A DNA stretch of 64,000 nt from Bacteroidota bacterium (GCA_018268105.1 JAFDXG010000146.1:1-64000); one strand, 5' to 3'; positions 51,412 through 61,917 are shown, numbered from the stretch's first letter. Numbers and translations: made by a program. The notes: a model not told the origin generated them from the letters alone.

Positions 51412-53817
51412 ATGAATTTAATTTCAAAGTCTGTTATTTACTGCATTGTTGTTATTTCAATAATAACCGGTTGCACCAGCAATCGGGGGTACAACACGAA
51501 CGGCCAAACGAAGGTTTATAAAAACACTAACGGACGAAACGACACCTGGGGATATGCCGGTTTCGGCGGTGGGGGAGCCATGTTCTATCCTGCGGTAAGC
51601 CCTTTCCATCCTGGCTTTGCATTTGTAGCCTGCGATATGACAGGATCCTTTGTTACTTATAATAGCGGTATAACATGGCGAATGTTTAATCTGCGAGGCC
51701 CGGTTCGCTTTTTTGTGTTTGACCCCTCTGATTCCAATACGGTATATGCCAATTCCATAGCGCTTTTCAAAAGCACAGATAAAGGTAATACCTGGTCTGT
51801 CCTGTATCCTGCGGCTTCTGAAATTTCTGCCGTCATTTCAAAAGGAGACCATGCGGATGAAATGATTGTTACAAAAGACAGTACGGTAAGGAAAGTGCAG
51901 GCCTTTGCTGTAGATCCAACGGATTCAAAAAAATTATATGCAGTTATTGCTATTAATCAAAACTCAGGATTTTATAGTTCTGCCAATGCCGGCAAAACAT
52001 GGGTAAAAGAAACGGATACAGATGCACCTGCCGGCAATATTTTTATTGTACCTTCTTCTCCGCTAAACAATCGAACAATTTATGTGGCAACAGCCGATGG
52101 GATACTGGAAAAGCATGAGGGTAAATGGATATCGCATGCACCACCGGGTGGCGTTAAAAAGATTACAACCTTTTCTGGTGGTTATGACAGTGCATTGCAA
52201 AAGATTATTATATACGCAATAAGCGGCAGGTCTTATTTTAATCCTGATGCTGATAGTGCAGGAATCTATTATACGGAGGACGGAGGGAAAACCTGGGAAA
52301 ACAGGCAGGCAGGGATAGTGCAGCAACAGTCGCCCGGTGCTGCAATACCAGAATGGCGAACTATAGCTACAAGTGCTTACCATCCAGCAATAGTATACGT
52401 GTCCTATAATAACCTCAGGCAGGGAGACTCAACCTGTATAGGTGTAGCTAAAAGTGATGACTATGGAAAGACTTGGTCTTTAGTATGGAAGGATCGGTTA
52501 TATAATGGCGTTAGTAAGGTGTCAGACAATTTTAAGAGCGGTTGGCTTAACGAACGGTTTGGTCCCGCCTGGGCTGAAAACCCGTTTTCGATTGGAGTTG
52601 CACCCAACAATCCTGATATCTGTTATGCAACTGATTTTGGGAGAACCAATTCAACTACTGATGGCGGCAAAACCTGGCAGCAGGTATATACCCGCAAAGA
52701 AGAAAAGGGTTGGACGTCACGCGGACTGGAAGTAACTACAAGCTATTTTATTGCTACAGACCCTTTTGATACCAATCATGCTTTTATTTGCAATACCGAT
52801 ATAGGTTTGATGGAAAGCAAAGATGGCGCTAACAGTTGGAAAAGCGCTACTCAAAACAATGGTGTGCCGGGTGCGTGGGTAAACAGTACCTACTGGCTGG
52901 CGTTTGATCCTGAAGTAAAAGATAAAATATGGGCGGTTATGAGCGCAAATCACGATTTGCCACGTCCTAAGATGTGGCGAAAAAACGGAGTGTCAAATTA
53001 TAAAGGAGGTATATTGGAAAGCAGTGATGGCGGCAAAAAATGGGATCCTGTAAGTGCTTCCATTGGCGAAGCCGCATTCACCCATATACTTGTTGATCCT
53101 GCAAGTAATAAGAAGAAGCGTACAATATATGCCTGTGCATTTGGTAAAGGTGTTTACAAATCGGAAGATGGCGGAAAAACATGGCAACTGAAAAATAATG
53201 GGATTGAAGGGAGGGAGCCTTTTGCCTGGCGGATAATCCGCAGAAATTCAGACGGAGTATTATTTTTAGTGGTGAGCAGACGCAGTGAGAACGGAGAACA
53301 GGGTACTGATGGTGATGGTGCATTGTATCGTTCTTCAGATAGCGGTGAGCATTGGATAAAAATGACATTACCCGCAGGTACCAATGCGCCTACAAGTATT
53401 ATTGTTGATGCAGGATCTCCACAGCGAATAATACTTTCTGCCTGGGGAAAGGTAAGCGGCGGACGATTTTCGCCCGATACGGGTGGAGGCATTTTCATAT
53501 CTGATGATGACGGCAACACCTGGAAACAGGTGATGCAAAACGACCAGCATATACATGATGTTAGTTTTGACAAACGTAATAATACCTATTATGCCTGCGG
53601 ATTCAACAGCAGCGCGTATTACTCCTCCAATAATGGTGAGACCTGGAAGCGAATAAAGGGCTACAATTTTAAATGGGGTAAAAGAGTAGAACCCGATCCT
53701 GTTCATCCGGGGAAAATTTATATTATTACTTTCGGTGGGGGGGTATGGTACGGCAATGCTAAAGGTGATGAACATTCAGTTGAAGATATCGTTACACCAA
53801 TACTTTCTTACAAATAA
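51412..53817 (+). CDS. BNR/Asp-box beta-propeller lipoprotein (sialidase/GH74-like)
   Basis: An 801-residue surface lipoprotein: signal MNLISKSVIYCIVVISIITGC with lipobox at Cys21. The rest is propeller blades carrying at least ten Asp-box motifs of the form SxDxGxTW, for example STDKGNTW, TEDGGKTW, SDDYGKTW, TTDGGKTW, SEDGGKTW and SDDDGNTW. This is the layout of BNR-repeat proteins such as xyloglucanases (GH74) and sialidases. The opening GYAGFGGGGAMFYPAVSPFHPG resembles the GH74 N-terminus, but I cannot confirm catalytic acids. It lies just upstream of a SusC/SusD uptake locus on the same strand, so a glycan-processing or sensing role is plausible. Confidence 0.82.
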   Translation: MNLISKSVIYCIVVISIITGCTSNRGYNTNGQTKVYKNTNGRNDTWGYAGFGGGGAMFYPAVSPFHPGFAFVACDMTGSFVTYNSGITWRMFNLRGPVRFFVFDPSDSNTVYANSIALFKSTDKGNTWSVLYPAASEISAVISKGDHADEMIVTKDSTVRKVQAFAVDPTDSKKLYAVIAINQNSGFYSSANAGKTWVKETDTDAPAGNIFIVPSSPLNNRTIYVATADGILEKHEGKWISHAPPGGVKKITTFSGGYDSALQKIIIYAISGRSYFNPDADSAGIYYTEDGGKTWENRQAGIVQQQSPGAAIPEWRTIATSAYHPAIVYVSYNNLRQGDSTCIGVAKSDDYGKTWSLVWKDRLYNGVSKVSDNFKSGWLNERFGPAWAENPFSIGVAPNNPDICYATDFGRTNSTTDGGKTWQQVYTRKEEKGWTSRGLEVTTSYFIATDPFDTNHAFICNTDIGLMESKDGANSWKSATQNNGVPGAWVNSTYWLAFDPEVKDKIWAVMSANHDLPRPKMWRKNGVSNYKGGILESSDGGKKWDPVSASIGEAAFTHILVDPASNKKKRTIYACAFGKGVYKSEDGGKTWQLKNNGIEGREPFAWRIIRRNSDGVLFLVVSRRSENGEQGTDGDGALYRSSDSGEHWIKMTLPAGTNAPTSIIVDAGSPQRIILSAWGKVSGGRFSPDTGGGIFISDDDGNTWKQVMQNDQHIHDVSFDKRNNTYYACGFNSSAYYSSNNGETWKRIKGYNFKWGKRVEPDPVHPGKIYIITFGGGVWYGNAKGDEHSVEDIVTPILSYK

Positions 53818-53883
53818 AAAATTTACACAATCGGTTGTGTTAAAAAAAAGTATAGTATTAATCTAATAATGCTATAATTTTAA

Positions 53884-54522
53884 GTGCACCTTCATTATCG
53901 AGGGGAATGCAACTTTTTTAACACAGTGGGCACAATTGTTATTCCTATAGGATATGAAAAAGAACTGCTTTCGCAGATGAAGGAAGGAGATGTAAAATCT
54001 TTTGAATTTATTTACAAAAGCTATGCCCCCAAACTGTATGCCAGCATCCTTAAAATTGTAAAATCTGCTGCCATCACTGAGGAGTTGCTGCAGGATACCT
54101 TTCAGCGTATCTGGGAGCATCGTAAAACTATTGATATCAACCGCTCCTTTAAATCGTATTTGTTTACCATTGCCCGCAACCTGGTATATGATTATTTCAA
54201 CCATACTTCACGGCAAAGGTTATTGGAACATTATCTACAGGTAAAAGAAGCTAAGCCAGTTCATAGCTTTCATCATCCATTTGAAGAGAGGGAGTCCGAA
54301 CAACTCCTTGAAAAGGCTATACATCAATTACCACCACAGCGAAAACTGGTATATACCCTGTGTAAAATAGAAGGGAAGAGCTATGAAGATGTAAGTAAAG
54401 TTTTGGGTATATCCGTTTCTACTATCAGCGATCATATAGTGAAAGCAACCAAATCTATAAAAGCCTATTATCTTTCAAAGGCTATTTCATTTGTCACTTT
54501 ACTTTGCTCTATGTTTTCTTAA
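53884..54522 (+). CDS. FecI-like ECF sigma factor
   Basis: RNA polymerase ECF sigma of about 180-212 residues, region 2 EFIYKSYAPKLYASILKIVKS ... LLQDTFQRIWEHRKTIDINRSFKSYLFTIARNLVYDYF and region 4 AIHQLPPQRKLVYTLCKIEGKSYEDVSKVLGISVSTISDHIVKATKSIK. The furthest start is GTG at 53884; a GTG at 53926 and an ATG at 53977 are alternatives, and homologues begin about where YEKELLSQMKEGD is seen (GTG 53926 fits best). It heads a sigma/FecR/SusC/SusD set, so it probably activates the susC promoter when FecR is signalled through SusC's STN domain. Confidence 0.9.
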   Translation: MHLHYRGECNFFNTVGTIVIPIGYEKELLSQMKEGDVKSFEFIYKSYAPKLYASILKIVKSAAITEELLQDTFQRIWEHRKTIDINRSFKSYLFTIARNLVYDYFNHTSRQRLLEHYLQVKEAKPVHSFHHPFEERESEQLLEKAIHQLPPQRKLVYTLCKIEGKSYEDVSKVLGISVSTISDHIVKATKSIKAYYLSKAISFVTLLCSMFS

Positions 54523-54685
54523 CGGCTCATGGTCATTGTGAACACTTCAGCACCGCCTCCTAACAACTATACCGGTCTTTTTTTACTTAAAGAATTATAC
54601 TGGTTTAGAAATCCTGAAAAAAAAGTTAGAATCGTAGCAGAGGAAAATTTTAGATTTCAGGTATTAGTACATAAAAGCTATTATT

Positions 54686-55876
54686 TTGAACCAACATCGG
54701 CGTATAGCAACACTTTTCAGAAAATATATTAATAATGAATGTACAGCAGAAGAAGCTGCTGAATTGATGACATTAATTCGTTCTTCCCGAAACAAAAGTT
54801 ATATTCAAGCTTTACTGGATGAGTATATTGATAAAAGTGCTACCGATGGAGTATTGTACCGGACTCAAACTGACCGAATATTTCAAAAGCTAAACCTGAG
54901 TTGCGAAGCTAAACCTATTGAATTCAATTCTCCAAAACCACTACAATTATTCTTTAAAATAGCAATAGCAGCGATTTTAATTTTAGTATCAAGTTTGACA
55001 ATATATATCTTCAATTTTCCTCAAAAGAAAAAAGATATAGCCACCGTAAAGCAAGCTGAAGATGTTTTACCAGGCGGTAATAAAGCCACATTGGTACTGT
55101 CTGACGGTCAGCAAATTAACCTTGGACAACCTGCTGCAGGTAGTATTGCTGAAGCTGCGGTGATAAATAAGAGTACTGATGGTCAGCCAGTTTATTTTGC
55201 AGCTAAAAACAATAATCTAAAGGGTTTTAATACCGTCAGGACACCACGTGGCGGTCAATTCCAGATAGTATTACCCGACGGGTCAAAAGTTTGGCTCAAT
55301 GCTGCATCCTCTATTACTTATCCTGCTGCCTTTGCTGCAGGAGAACGCCGTGTTACCTTAAGCGGTGAAGCATATTTTGAAATAACTTCTCTGCATCATA
55401 ATAATAAAAAAGTTCCTTTTATAGTTGAATCCGGCAATCAAAAAATTGAAGTGTTGGGTACGAAGTTTAATGTAAATGCTTACGACGATGAGACAGGTAT
55501 TAAAACTACACTGATAGAGGGGAAAGTAAAAGTAACAACGGAAAATGAAACTGTGATTTTAAAACCCAATCAGGAATTTGATCTCGGAGCAGAGGGTATC
55601 TCCACTAAAAAAGTAGATGTTGAGCCCGCAATTGACTGGAAAAACGGCGACTTCATTTTTGCCGATGAAAACATACAAAGCATTATGAGAAAATTAGCGA
55701 GATGGTATAATGTGAAAGTAGTATATGATAGTGAAGTACCGGAAGAAAGTTTAAGCGGACAGATATCCCGCAACAGGAACCTTTCTGAGGTTTTGCGAAT
55801 GCTTGAGTTGTCGGGTGACACTAAGTTTCGTATAGAAAATGACTCCGTCCATATTTCCTTTCACAAAAAACAGTAA
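54686..55876 (+). CDS. FecR-family anti-sigma factor
   Basis: An inner-membrane regulator of about 396 residues that holds the neighbouring ECF sigma until the cognate SusC is loaded. The frame begins with TTG at 54686 (first residues NQHRRIATLFRKYI); no closer ATG precedes the family's N-terminal helix, so TTG is the likely start. Cytoplasmic anti-sigma helices (1-85), one transmembrane helix (about 88-110; FFKIAIAAILILVSSLTIYIF), FecR domain (GGQFQIVLPDGSKVWLNAASSITYPAAF, RRVTLSGEAYFEI), and a C-terminal DUF4974 domain (WKNGDFIFADENIQSIMRKLARWYNVKVVY) that meets SusC. Starts 163 bp after the sigma gene. Confidence 0.92.
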   Translation: MNQHRRIATLFRKYINNECTAEEAAELMTLIRSSRNKSYIQALLDEYIDKSATDGVLYRTQTDRIFQKLNLSCEAKPIEFNSPKPLQLFFKIAIAAILILVSSLTIYIFNFPQKKKDIATVKQAEDVLPGGNKATLVLSDGQQINLGQPAAGSIAEAAVINKSTDGQPVYFAAKNNNLKGFNTVRTPRGGQFQIVLPDGSKVWLNAASSITYPAAFAAGERRVTLSGEAYFEITSLHHNNKKVPFIVESGNQKIEVLGTKFNVNAYDDETGIKTTLIEGKVKVTTENETVILKPNQEFDLGAEGISTKKVDVEPAIDWKNGDFIFADENIQSIMRKLARWYNVKVVYDSEVPEESLSGQISRNRNLSEVLRMLELSGDTKFRIENDSVHISFHKKQ

Positions 55877-56061
55877 CCAAAATTATAATGAACCAAACCA
55901 AAAAATAATGAACCAAATAAATTCTACATGAATGATAATGGCGAATGACACCAAAAAAATACCGGAAATGCCTGGCCGCACTCCCGGTTGAGTATTTGGG
56001 TTCGTCATCATTCGATTATTGCAGCAATCCAATTAATCACTCACCCAAACTGTACAAAAGT

Positions 56062-59000
56062 ATGCAATTTGATACTTTAACAGGCAATACCATTGCCTGT
56101 TGTCAAAAAAGAACCCTTGGGCTTCTTTCAAATAGGATATACTGTTTCTTAAAAACAGTACCCGTTTCAAAACTAATTTTGCAAATGAAGTTAATTTCTT
56201 TCTTACTTGTTGTGATCTGTGTGCAGGCAACAGCTTCAGTTTCAGCACAGAAAATCACATTGACTGAAAAACAGGCTTCTATTCAAAAACTGCTTCGGGA
56301 GATAAGAAAGCAATCTGATTATGATTTTATTGTCAATGCAAGGAATCTTAAGAACGCCCGCCCTCTCAACATTACCGTCAGAGATATGCCACTGGAAGAG
56401 GTGCTTCATCTGATATTTGCAAATCAGCCTGTGGATTATGTGCTGGACAACAAAACAATTATTATAAGGGATCGTGTTGTTGATCCCAGCTCAGTGGATG
56501 ATGAGGCTGAGAATGCGATTAGAGTAACCGGTATAATAATGAATGACAAAACTGAACCATTGTCGGGTGTAAGCGTGGTAGAGAAGGGCACACAAAATGG
56601 AGTAGTGACCAATGAAAAAGGACGATTTTCTATTACTGTTAAAGATGCCCGCGCTATTCTTCAGATCACTTATGTGGGTTATAAAAGTCGTGAAATAGCG
56701 GCATCATCATCTGATATCAGTATTATGCTTGAGTCTGAAAATGGAAATTTGTCAGATATAGTTGTGGTAGGATATGGCAGCCTGAAAAAGTCAGACCTTA
56801 CCGGTTCTGTTAGTTCTGTAAAAGGTTCCGATCTTACCAAACTCCCTACTCAGCGTGTAGATCAGGCATTGCAGGGCAGGGCAGCAGGTGTAATGGTGCA
56901 GAATACCGATGGGGCGCCTGGCGGAAATGCTACTATACGTATTCGTGGCGGCAATTCTATAACGGGTGGCAATAATGCCCTGGTAGTTGTGGATGGTATC
57001 CAGGGTGTAAATATCAGTACCATTAACCCCAACGATATTGAATCACTCGAAGTGTTGAAAGATGCATCTGCCACCGCCATTTATGGTGCACGTGGTGCTA
57101 ATGGGGTAATTCTTATTACTACCAAAAGAGGGATCTCAGGTAAACCGGTTTTCAATTACGGGCTGAGCCATGGTTTTCAACAACTGAATCATAAACTCGA
57201 CCTGCTCAGTGCAGGTGATTATGCACGCAAGGCAAATGCATGGGCTGCTACACAAAACGGTACACCCAGTGCACCTATTAACCCTGTCATCCCTTTCACC
57301 AATGAACAAATTGCAACGCTTGATGCCAGTGGTGGTACCGACTGGCAGGGTGTGATTTACAGGAATGGTATGCTGCATAATCAACAGCTTTCTATTAGTG
57401 GTGGTGGAGAAACAGTACGCTACTTTGTATCGGGTGGATTTATGAACCAGCAGGGTATTGTGATAAATACAAAATATGTTCGCTATAATCTTAGGAGCAA
57501 CCTCGATTTAAAATTAACTAACTGGTTGAATGCCGGCATCAACCTAAATGTAATTAAAGACCAGGGTAATGTGCCACCGGTAGGAGAGGGTACCCGATAT
57601 GGTGACATACTCGGACAAGTGATCAACACCGTTGCAAGATTTGATCCTATTACACCCCTATATAGTGCAGATGGGATTTATAATTATAAAGCATTAAAAG
57701 GCGGACCTGATGGTACAAAAATTTATGCTGACAATGATGTTTGGAACCCATTGGCAACGGCTCTCGAAACAAAGGCTGACAGAAATAATATTACAAATGA
57801 GATTAGTACTTTCCTTGAATTCAAATTACTTAAAGGATTGTCTTTTAGAATTACGGGTGCTGCTTCTGTAAACAGTAATGATGAGCAGCATTTTTATAAT
57901 TCAAAAACACAGCCTGGTCGTGGGGTGAAAGGATTGGGTGATATGACCTACAATAAATACGAGTATTATCAAAACTCCAATATTCTTACTTATAATACTA
58001 CTTTCAGCAATAAACATGCATTGACGATAACAGGTGTTGCCGAGCAGCAATTGATTCAATCCAAAGGATCGTATATCAATGCACAGGGCTTCTTCAGCGA
58101 TGTAACGGGTATTAACGATTTGGGCGGTGCTTCGCAAATTAATGAACGTTCAAGTTATGTTTCCAAACAAACATTAAACTCCTTCCTCGGCCGGATAAAT
58201 TATGTGTACGATGGAAAATATATGGTCACAGCAAGTTATCGTGCAGATGGATCTTCAGTTTTTGGCGCCAACAACAAATGGGGATATTTTCCTTCTGCAG
58301 CAGCAGCATGGAGAGTATCTGAAGAAAGATTTATGAAAAGTATAAAAGCCATTTCCAATCTGAAGGTTCGCGCCAGTTGGGGTAAAACAGGTAATCAGGC
58401 AATTCAGCCTTATCAAACTCTGGCAACTGTTGCTTCTGGATTTAACTATCCTTATGATGGTAACGGTAGTGCCAATATTGGTTTTGCCCTTGGGAGGGCT
58501 GCTAATCCCGATCTGAAATGGGAGACTACAGAACAAACAAATCTTGGAATTGATCTCGGACTTTTTTCAGAAAGATTATTTGCTACCGTAGATGTGTATA
58601 AAAAAACTACCAGGGACCTACTGCTCAATAAACAGGTAGAAGGGTATACCGGTTTTGCTACTATTCTTTCCAATGTGGGTTCAATACAAAATCAGGGTCT
58701 CGAAATTTCTGTTGGTGTTAAACCCTTTGCCGGAAGAGATTTCAGGTGGACTACCTCTGCAAATGTATCGTTTAACAGGAGCAAAGTACTTGCTTTACTT
58801 GATGACAAACCTTTGGCCATCCGCACTAATACCGGTGGTGGCTACCAGATTTATGGTAGTGGATTTTCTCTGAAATACCTGCAGGTAGGCCAACCCGTAG
58901 ATCAGATGCGTGGTTATATAAACCTGGGTACATGGAGTGAGGCAGAAAGAGAGGATGCAAAAGCTATGGGACAGGCGCCGGGTGACCCAAAATGGAAAGA

Positions 59001-59601
59001 CGTGAATAAGGATGGCAAAATTACACGAGCAGCAGACGGACAGGAAGTAATTGGTAATGCCACTCCAAAATTTATTTACGGCTGGAACAACAATGTTTCT
59101 TTCAAAAATTTTGACCTTACCTTCCTCATTCAGGGTAGTTATGGTAACGATATTTTTAATGCAGTGAGAATTAAAACAGAAAATCCGTCAAACGGACTAA
59201 GTACCAATTTGAAAAACAGGTGGACGACTGATAATCAAAATACAAGTGTTCCGGTATTTTTAAGTTCACGTGACAGAACAGCACTTGCACTTGGCGCTAA
59301 CAAAACCTCAGGGATAGGTGTAGATCAGCGTTCCAGCCGCTGGATTGAGAATGGCTCCTACCTGCGAATGAAAAATATAACGCTTACGTATACACTGCCA
59401 GGGTCATTAGTGAACAGCATACGGTTAGACAGGATTGCTGTATATATAACGGCCACCAATTTGTTTACCATCACAAAATATACCGGCTATGACCCTGAGG
59501 TAAGTTCGTTTAATGCTGGTGGCGCCGGTGGACTGGGTATTGATTTGAGTAACTATCCAACAGCCAAATCATTTATGTTTGGTATTAATCTAACTTTTTA
59601 A
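56062..59601 (+). CDS. SusC/RagA-type TonB-linked outer-membrane transporter with STN domain
   Basis: An outer-membrane importer of about 1179 residues from the ATG at 56062; the frame is open from 55945. The signal helix (MKLISFLLVVICVQATASVSAQ) starts about 41 residues in, after a basic leader common in FecR-regulated SusC. Then come an STN domain (ASIQKLLREIRKQSDYDFIVNARN) that signals to FecR, a CarboxypepD_reg domain (GIIMNDKTEPLSGVSVVEKGTQNGVVTNEKGRF), the SusC plug with VVVGYGSLKKSDLTGSV, RVDQALQGRAAGVMVQN and ESLEVLKDASATAIYGARGANGVILITTKRG, and a large barrel ending TAKSFMFGINLTF. Full length. SusD follows 11 bp later. Confidence 0.95.
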   Translation: MQFDTLTGNTIACCQKRTLGLLSNRIYCFLKTVPVSKLILQMKLISFLLVVICVQATASVSAQKITLTEKQASIQKLLREIRKQSDYDFIVNARNLKNARPLNITVRDMPLEEVLHLIFANQPVDYVLDNKTIIIRDRVVDPSSVDDEAENAIRVTGIIMNDKTEPLSGVSVVEKGTQNGVVTNEKGRFSITVKDARAILQITYVGYKSREIAASSSDISIMLESENGNLSDIVVVGYGSLKKSDLTGSVSSVKGSDLTKLPTQRVDQALQGRAAGVMVQNTDGAPGGNATIRIRGGNSITGGNNALVVVDGIQGVNISTINPNDIESLEVLKDASATAIYGARGANGVILITTKRGISGKPVFNYGLSHGFQQLNHKLDLLSAGDYARKANAWAATQNGTPSAPINPVIPFTNEQIATLDASGGTDWQGVIYRNGMLHNQQLSISGGGETVRYFVSGGFMNQQGIVINTKYVRYNLRSNLDLKLTNWLNAGINLNVIKDQGNVPPVGEGTRYGDILGQVINTVARFDPITPLYSADGIYNYKALKGGPDGTKIYADNDVWNPLATALETKADRNNITNEISTFLEFKLLKGLSFRITGAASVNSNDEQHFYNSKTQPGRGVKGLGDMTYNKYEYYQNSNILTYNTTFSNKHALTITGVAEQQLIQSKGSYINAQGFFSDVTGINDLGGASQINERSSYVSKQTLNSFLGRINYVYDGKYMVTASYRADGSSVFGANNKWGYFPSAAAAWRVSEERFMKSIKAISNLKVRASWGKTGNQAIQPYQTLATVASGFNYPYDGNGSANIGFALGRAANPDLKWETTEQTNLGIDLGLFSERLFATVDVYKKTTRDLLLNKQVEGYTGFATILSNVGSIQNQGLEISVGVKPFAGRDFRWTTSANVSFNRSKVLALLDDKPLAIRTNTGGGYQIYGSGFSLKYLQVGQPVDQMRGYINLGTWSEAEREDAKAMGQAPGDPKWKDVNKDGKITRAADGQEVIGNATPKFIYGWNNNVSFKNFDLTFLIQGSYGNDIFNAVRIKTENPSNGLSTNLKNRWTTDNQNTSVPVFLSSRDRTALALGANKTSGIGVDQRSSRWIENGSYLRMKNITLTYTLPGSLVNSIRLDRIAVYITATNLFTITKYTGYDPEVSSFNAGGAGGLGIDLSNYPTAKSFMFGINLTF

Positions 59602-59612
59602 AAAGCAGCACA

Positions 59613-61067
59613 ATGAAGAAGAGCAATATATATACAGCTAAAAGCATCGTGGCTTTGCTTTTAATTTTTGTAGTATCGTCCTGCCAGAAACTGGTAGAAA
59701 AGCCTCAAAGCATATCTACTCCTGATAATTTTTATACAACTATTTCCCAATGTGAAGCCGCTTATGCTGGTTCTATGAATGCATTATGGGTTACCTGGGA
59801 CGGATATCAGAATTTACCCGCATTTCCCGACGGGCAATATGAAGGTGCAAGTCTCGATTTTGGAAGTACATCTTTTAATGATTTATGGAAATGGCATTAT
59901 AAAGCAGTTGCCAATGTTAATGCAGTATTGAAGGCGGTAAAAGCCGGCAGCCTGACGGGCAATGACCAGGAAGCGATTGACAATGTGGTGGCACAGGGCC
60001 GATTTCTAAGGGCATTCAATTATTTTACTTTGGTTCGTTTATATGGTAAGATACCCTATATCACTGAAGACACCCCAGATCCGGTCACTACTCCGCTAAC
60101 TCCTGATTCACGTCTTGAAATTGCCGCAGTATATGATCTGATTGAGACTGATCTGCAATTTGCGGTAGATCATCTTGGCGACTATGATGCTTCAGTTCCG
60201 GGCAAACCCAATAAATGGGTGGCTAAAGGGTTGCTTGCAAAAGTATATTTAACAAGGGCTACAGCGCCATTAAATCAAACGAATAACTACGCCAAAGCAC
60301 GCGATCTGGCAGATGATGTTATCAACAATGGGCCCTATATGCTGCTTCCAAAATTTGAAGATGTATTCAAAACGTCCAATAATCGCAATATGGAGATTAT
60401 GTTTGCTTTTTACGAATCATCCGACGCCCCTTATATGCCGGGAAATGTATGGGCGCCTTCGGAAATGGATGGCTGGAGCAGCGGTCCTGTAAAGATATAC
60501 TGGGCAACAAATATTTATCCAGAGCAACCAAGAAAGCACAGTTACCTGCTGCTCGATTTTACCTCTGATATTTATGATCCTTCTGCCCCAATAATCAACT
60601 GGTCTGAATCCGCAGATGGTGTCCCGTATATCGGGAAATTGAATATGCCTAATCTCACCTTCGATCAGCAGGTGGGTGGCGGTGATGCCGGTATTGAAAT
60701 GAAAATTTTGCGTTTTGCGGATGTCCTGCTTATTTATGCAGAGGCTGCAAATATGGCTAATGGCGGTCCTACACAGTTAGCTGTTGACCGGCTGAACCTG
60801 ATAATTGACCGTGCAAATGAAGGAACCGGCACTGAACTTAGAGCTACTATAGCTATGACAAAAGAAGAATTTGATAAAAAAGTGATTGATGAAAGAAGTT
60901 TTGAATTGTGTTTCGAAAACGATCGCTACTTTGATGTATTAAGAAAACGGATTTTAAAAGATGTGAACCTGCCGGATAATGCAGAAGGATATGATGAAAA
61001 TGATTACCTGTTACCTATACCTGCATTGGATGCTAAAGCAATAGGACAAAACCCGGGTTACGAATAA
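59613..61067 (+). CDS. SusD/RagB-type surface lipoprotein
   Basis: The outer-membrane lid and binding partner of SusC. 484 residues: signal MKKSNIYTAKSIVALLLIFVVSSC with lipobox at Cys24, then TPR-like helices of the SusD-like_3/RagB fold (TTISQCEAAYAGSMNALW; NVVAQGRFLRAFNYFTLVRLYGKIPYI; ARDLADDVINNGPYML), the conserved ILRFADVLLIYAEAANMA, and EEFDKKVIDERSFELCFENDRYFDVLRK ending LLPIPALDAKAIGQNPGY. It lies 11 bp after susC and is followed by a probable terminator. The bound substrate cannot be told; no glycoside hydrolase follows. Confidence 0.95.
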   Translation: MKKSNIYTAKSIVALLLIFVVSSCQKLVEKPQSISTPDNFYTTISQCEAAYAGSMNALWVTWDGYQNLPAFPDGQYEGASLDFGSTSFNDLWKWHYKAVANVNAVLKAVKAGSLTGNDQEAIDNVVAQGRFLRAFNYFTLVRLYGKIPYITEDTPDPVTTPLTPDSRLEIAAVYDLIETDLQFAVDHLGDYDASVPGKPNKWVAKGLLAKVYLTRATAPLNQTNNYAKARDLADDVINNGPYMLLPKFEDVFKTSNNRNMEIMFAFYESSDAPYMPGNVWAPSEMDGWSSGPVKIYWATNIYPEQPRKHSYLLLDFTSDIYDPSAPIINWSESADGVPYIGKLNMPNLTFDQQVGGGDAGIEMKILRFADVLLIYAEAANMANGGPTQLAVDRLNLIIDRANEGTGTELRATIAMTKEEFDKKVIDERSFELCFENDRYFDVLRKRILKDVNLPDNAEGYDENDYLLPIPALDAKAIGQNPGYE

Positions 61068-61085
61068 ACGCTCAACTGATATGGG

Positions 61086-61117
61086 AAAGGCAGGACTTTA
61101 AGTAAAGACTGCTTTTT
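61086..61117 (+). terminator. Probable terminator after susD
   Basis: AAAGGCAG (61086-61093) pairs with CTGCTTTTT (61109-61117), with an inner CTTT/AAAG pair and a small internal loop, followed by further T's (CTTTT). It ends the susCD transcript before the amidohydrolase remnant. Confidence 0.55.
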
Positions 61118-61134
61118 CTTTTCACAACAACAAA

Positions 61135-61756
61135 TTGCTGAATATGCCTATTCAAGTGAATTGCCTTAAGGCAGTATGCTTTCCTTTGCTTTTTTTTGTA
61201 ATGCTGTCTTGTAATACTAATCTATCAGAAAAGCAGGGAAACAATAATCATGTTATTAGAGCACTGAATGCTGCTGAAATAAACCAGGATGACAGAACCG
61301 TAGCTATAATAGGAGCCACCATTTATGTAAATTTTTAGTGAAGAAGGGTCTTTTGTAAGTCCCACACTCGGACCATTTTAATATCACCCTGAAAACGGTG
61401 TAGCTGATACTACCCGGTTGCGGGGATTCGCAAATATGAAAGCAATGACAAAGAAATTGAATGAAGCCGGTGTGCATATTGTACTGGGTTCACATTCAAG
61501 TGTACCCTATGCCGAAGATGGCTGGGCCTTCCAGCATGAAATGGAATTATGGGCCGAATGCGGTATCAGCAATACTGATATTATTGTAGCGGCTACTATG
61601 GAAAATGCCCTTTACTTCAGGATTGATGACAAACTTGGAAGTATTGAAAAAGGGAAGATTGCTGATATCCTGATTGTAAGAGGCAACCCACTCAAGGACA
61701 TAAAGGCTGCAAAAAATATTGAGAGAGTCATGCTGAACGGGGAATGGGTTCGCTGA
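61135..61756 (+). pseudogene. Amidohydrolase gene with its core deleted (remnant 1)
   Basis: 61135-61338 encodes a lipoprotein start (ATG then CFPLLFFVMLSCNTN lipobox) and the beginning of an amidohydrolase domain (DDRTVAIIGATI). The frame then stops. From about 61337 a second frame carries the last third of the same kind of protein: SEEGSFVSPTLGPF, an in-frame TAA at 61379, YHPENGVADTTRLRGF, LNEAGVHIVLGSHSS, MELWAECGISN, ENALYFRIDDKLGSIEKGKIADILIV and the closing NIERVMLNGEWV. The metal-binding HxH and central barrel are absent, so a large internal deletion, a frameshift and a stop have all occurred. The gene is dead. Confidence 0.8.
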
Positions 61757-61917
61757 TCAGTATTTTTACCGGTTTAGATTTTTCTTCCGGCAACCTATGT
61801 ACTCAAACGTACAGGAAATTTTTCATTCATAAAACATACAATGGATGTATAATAAATTAAACGGGAGTTTCCCTTGGCTAAAAAATAATAATAAATATTA
61901 GAAAGAGATTTAAAAAA

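Noticed and set aside
53823..53848. ACACAA/TTGTGT hairpin after the BNR lipoprotein
   Set aside because: Only six pairs, and followed by an A-run instead of a U-run on the coding strand.
54529..54732. 67-codon plus-strand frame between sigma and FecR genes
   Set aside because: It overlaps the start of FecR in another frame and has no family features; it is probably the FecR leader region.
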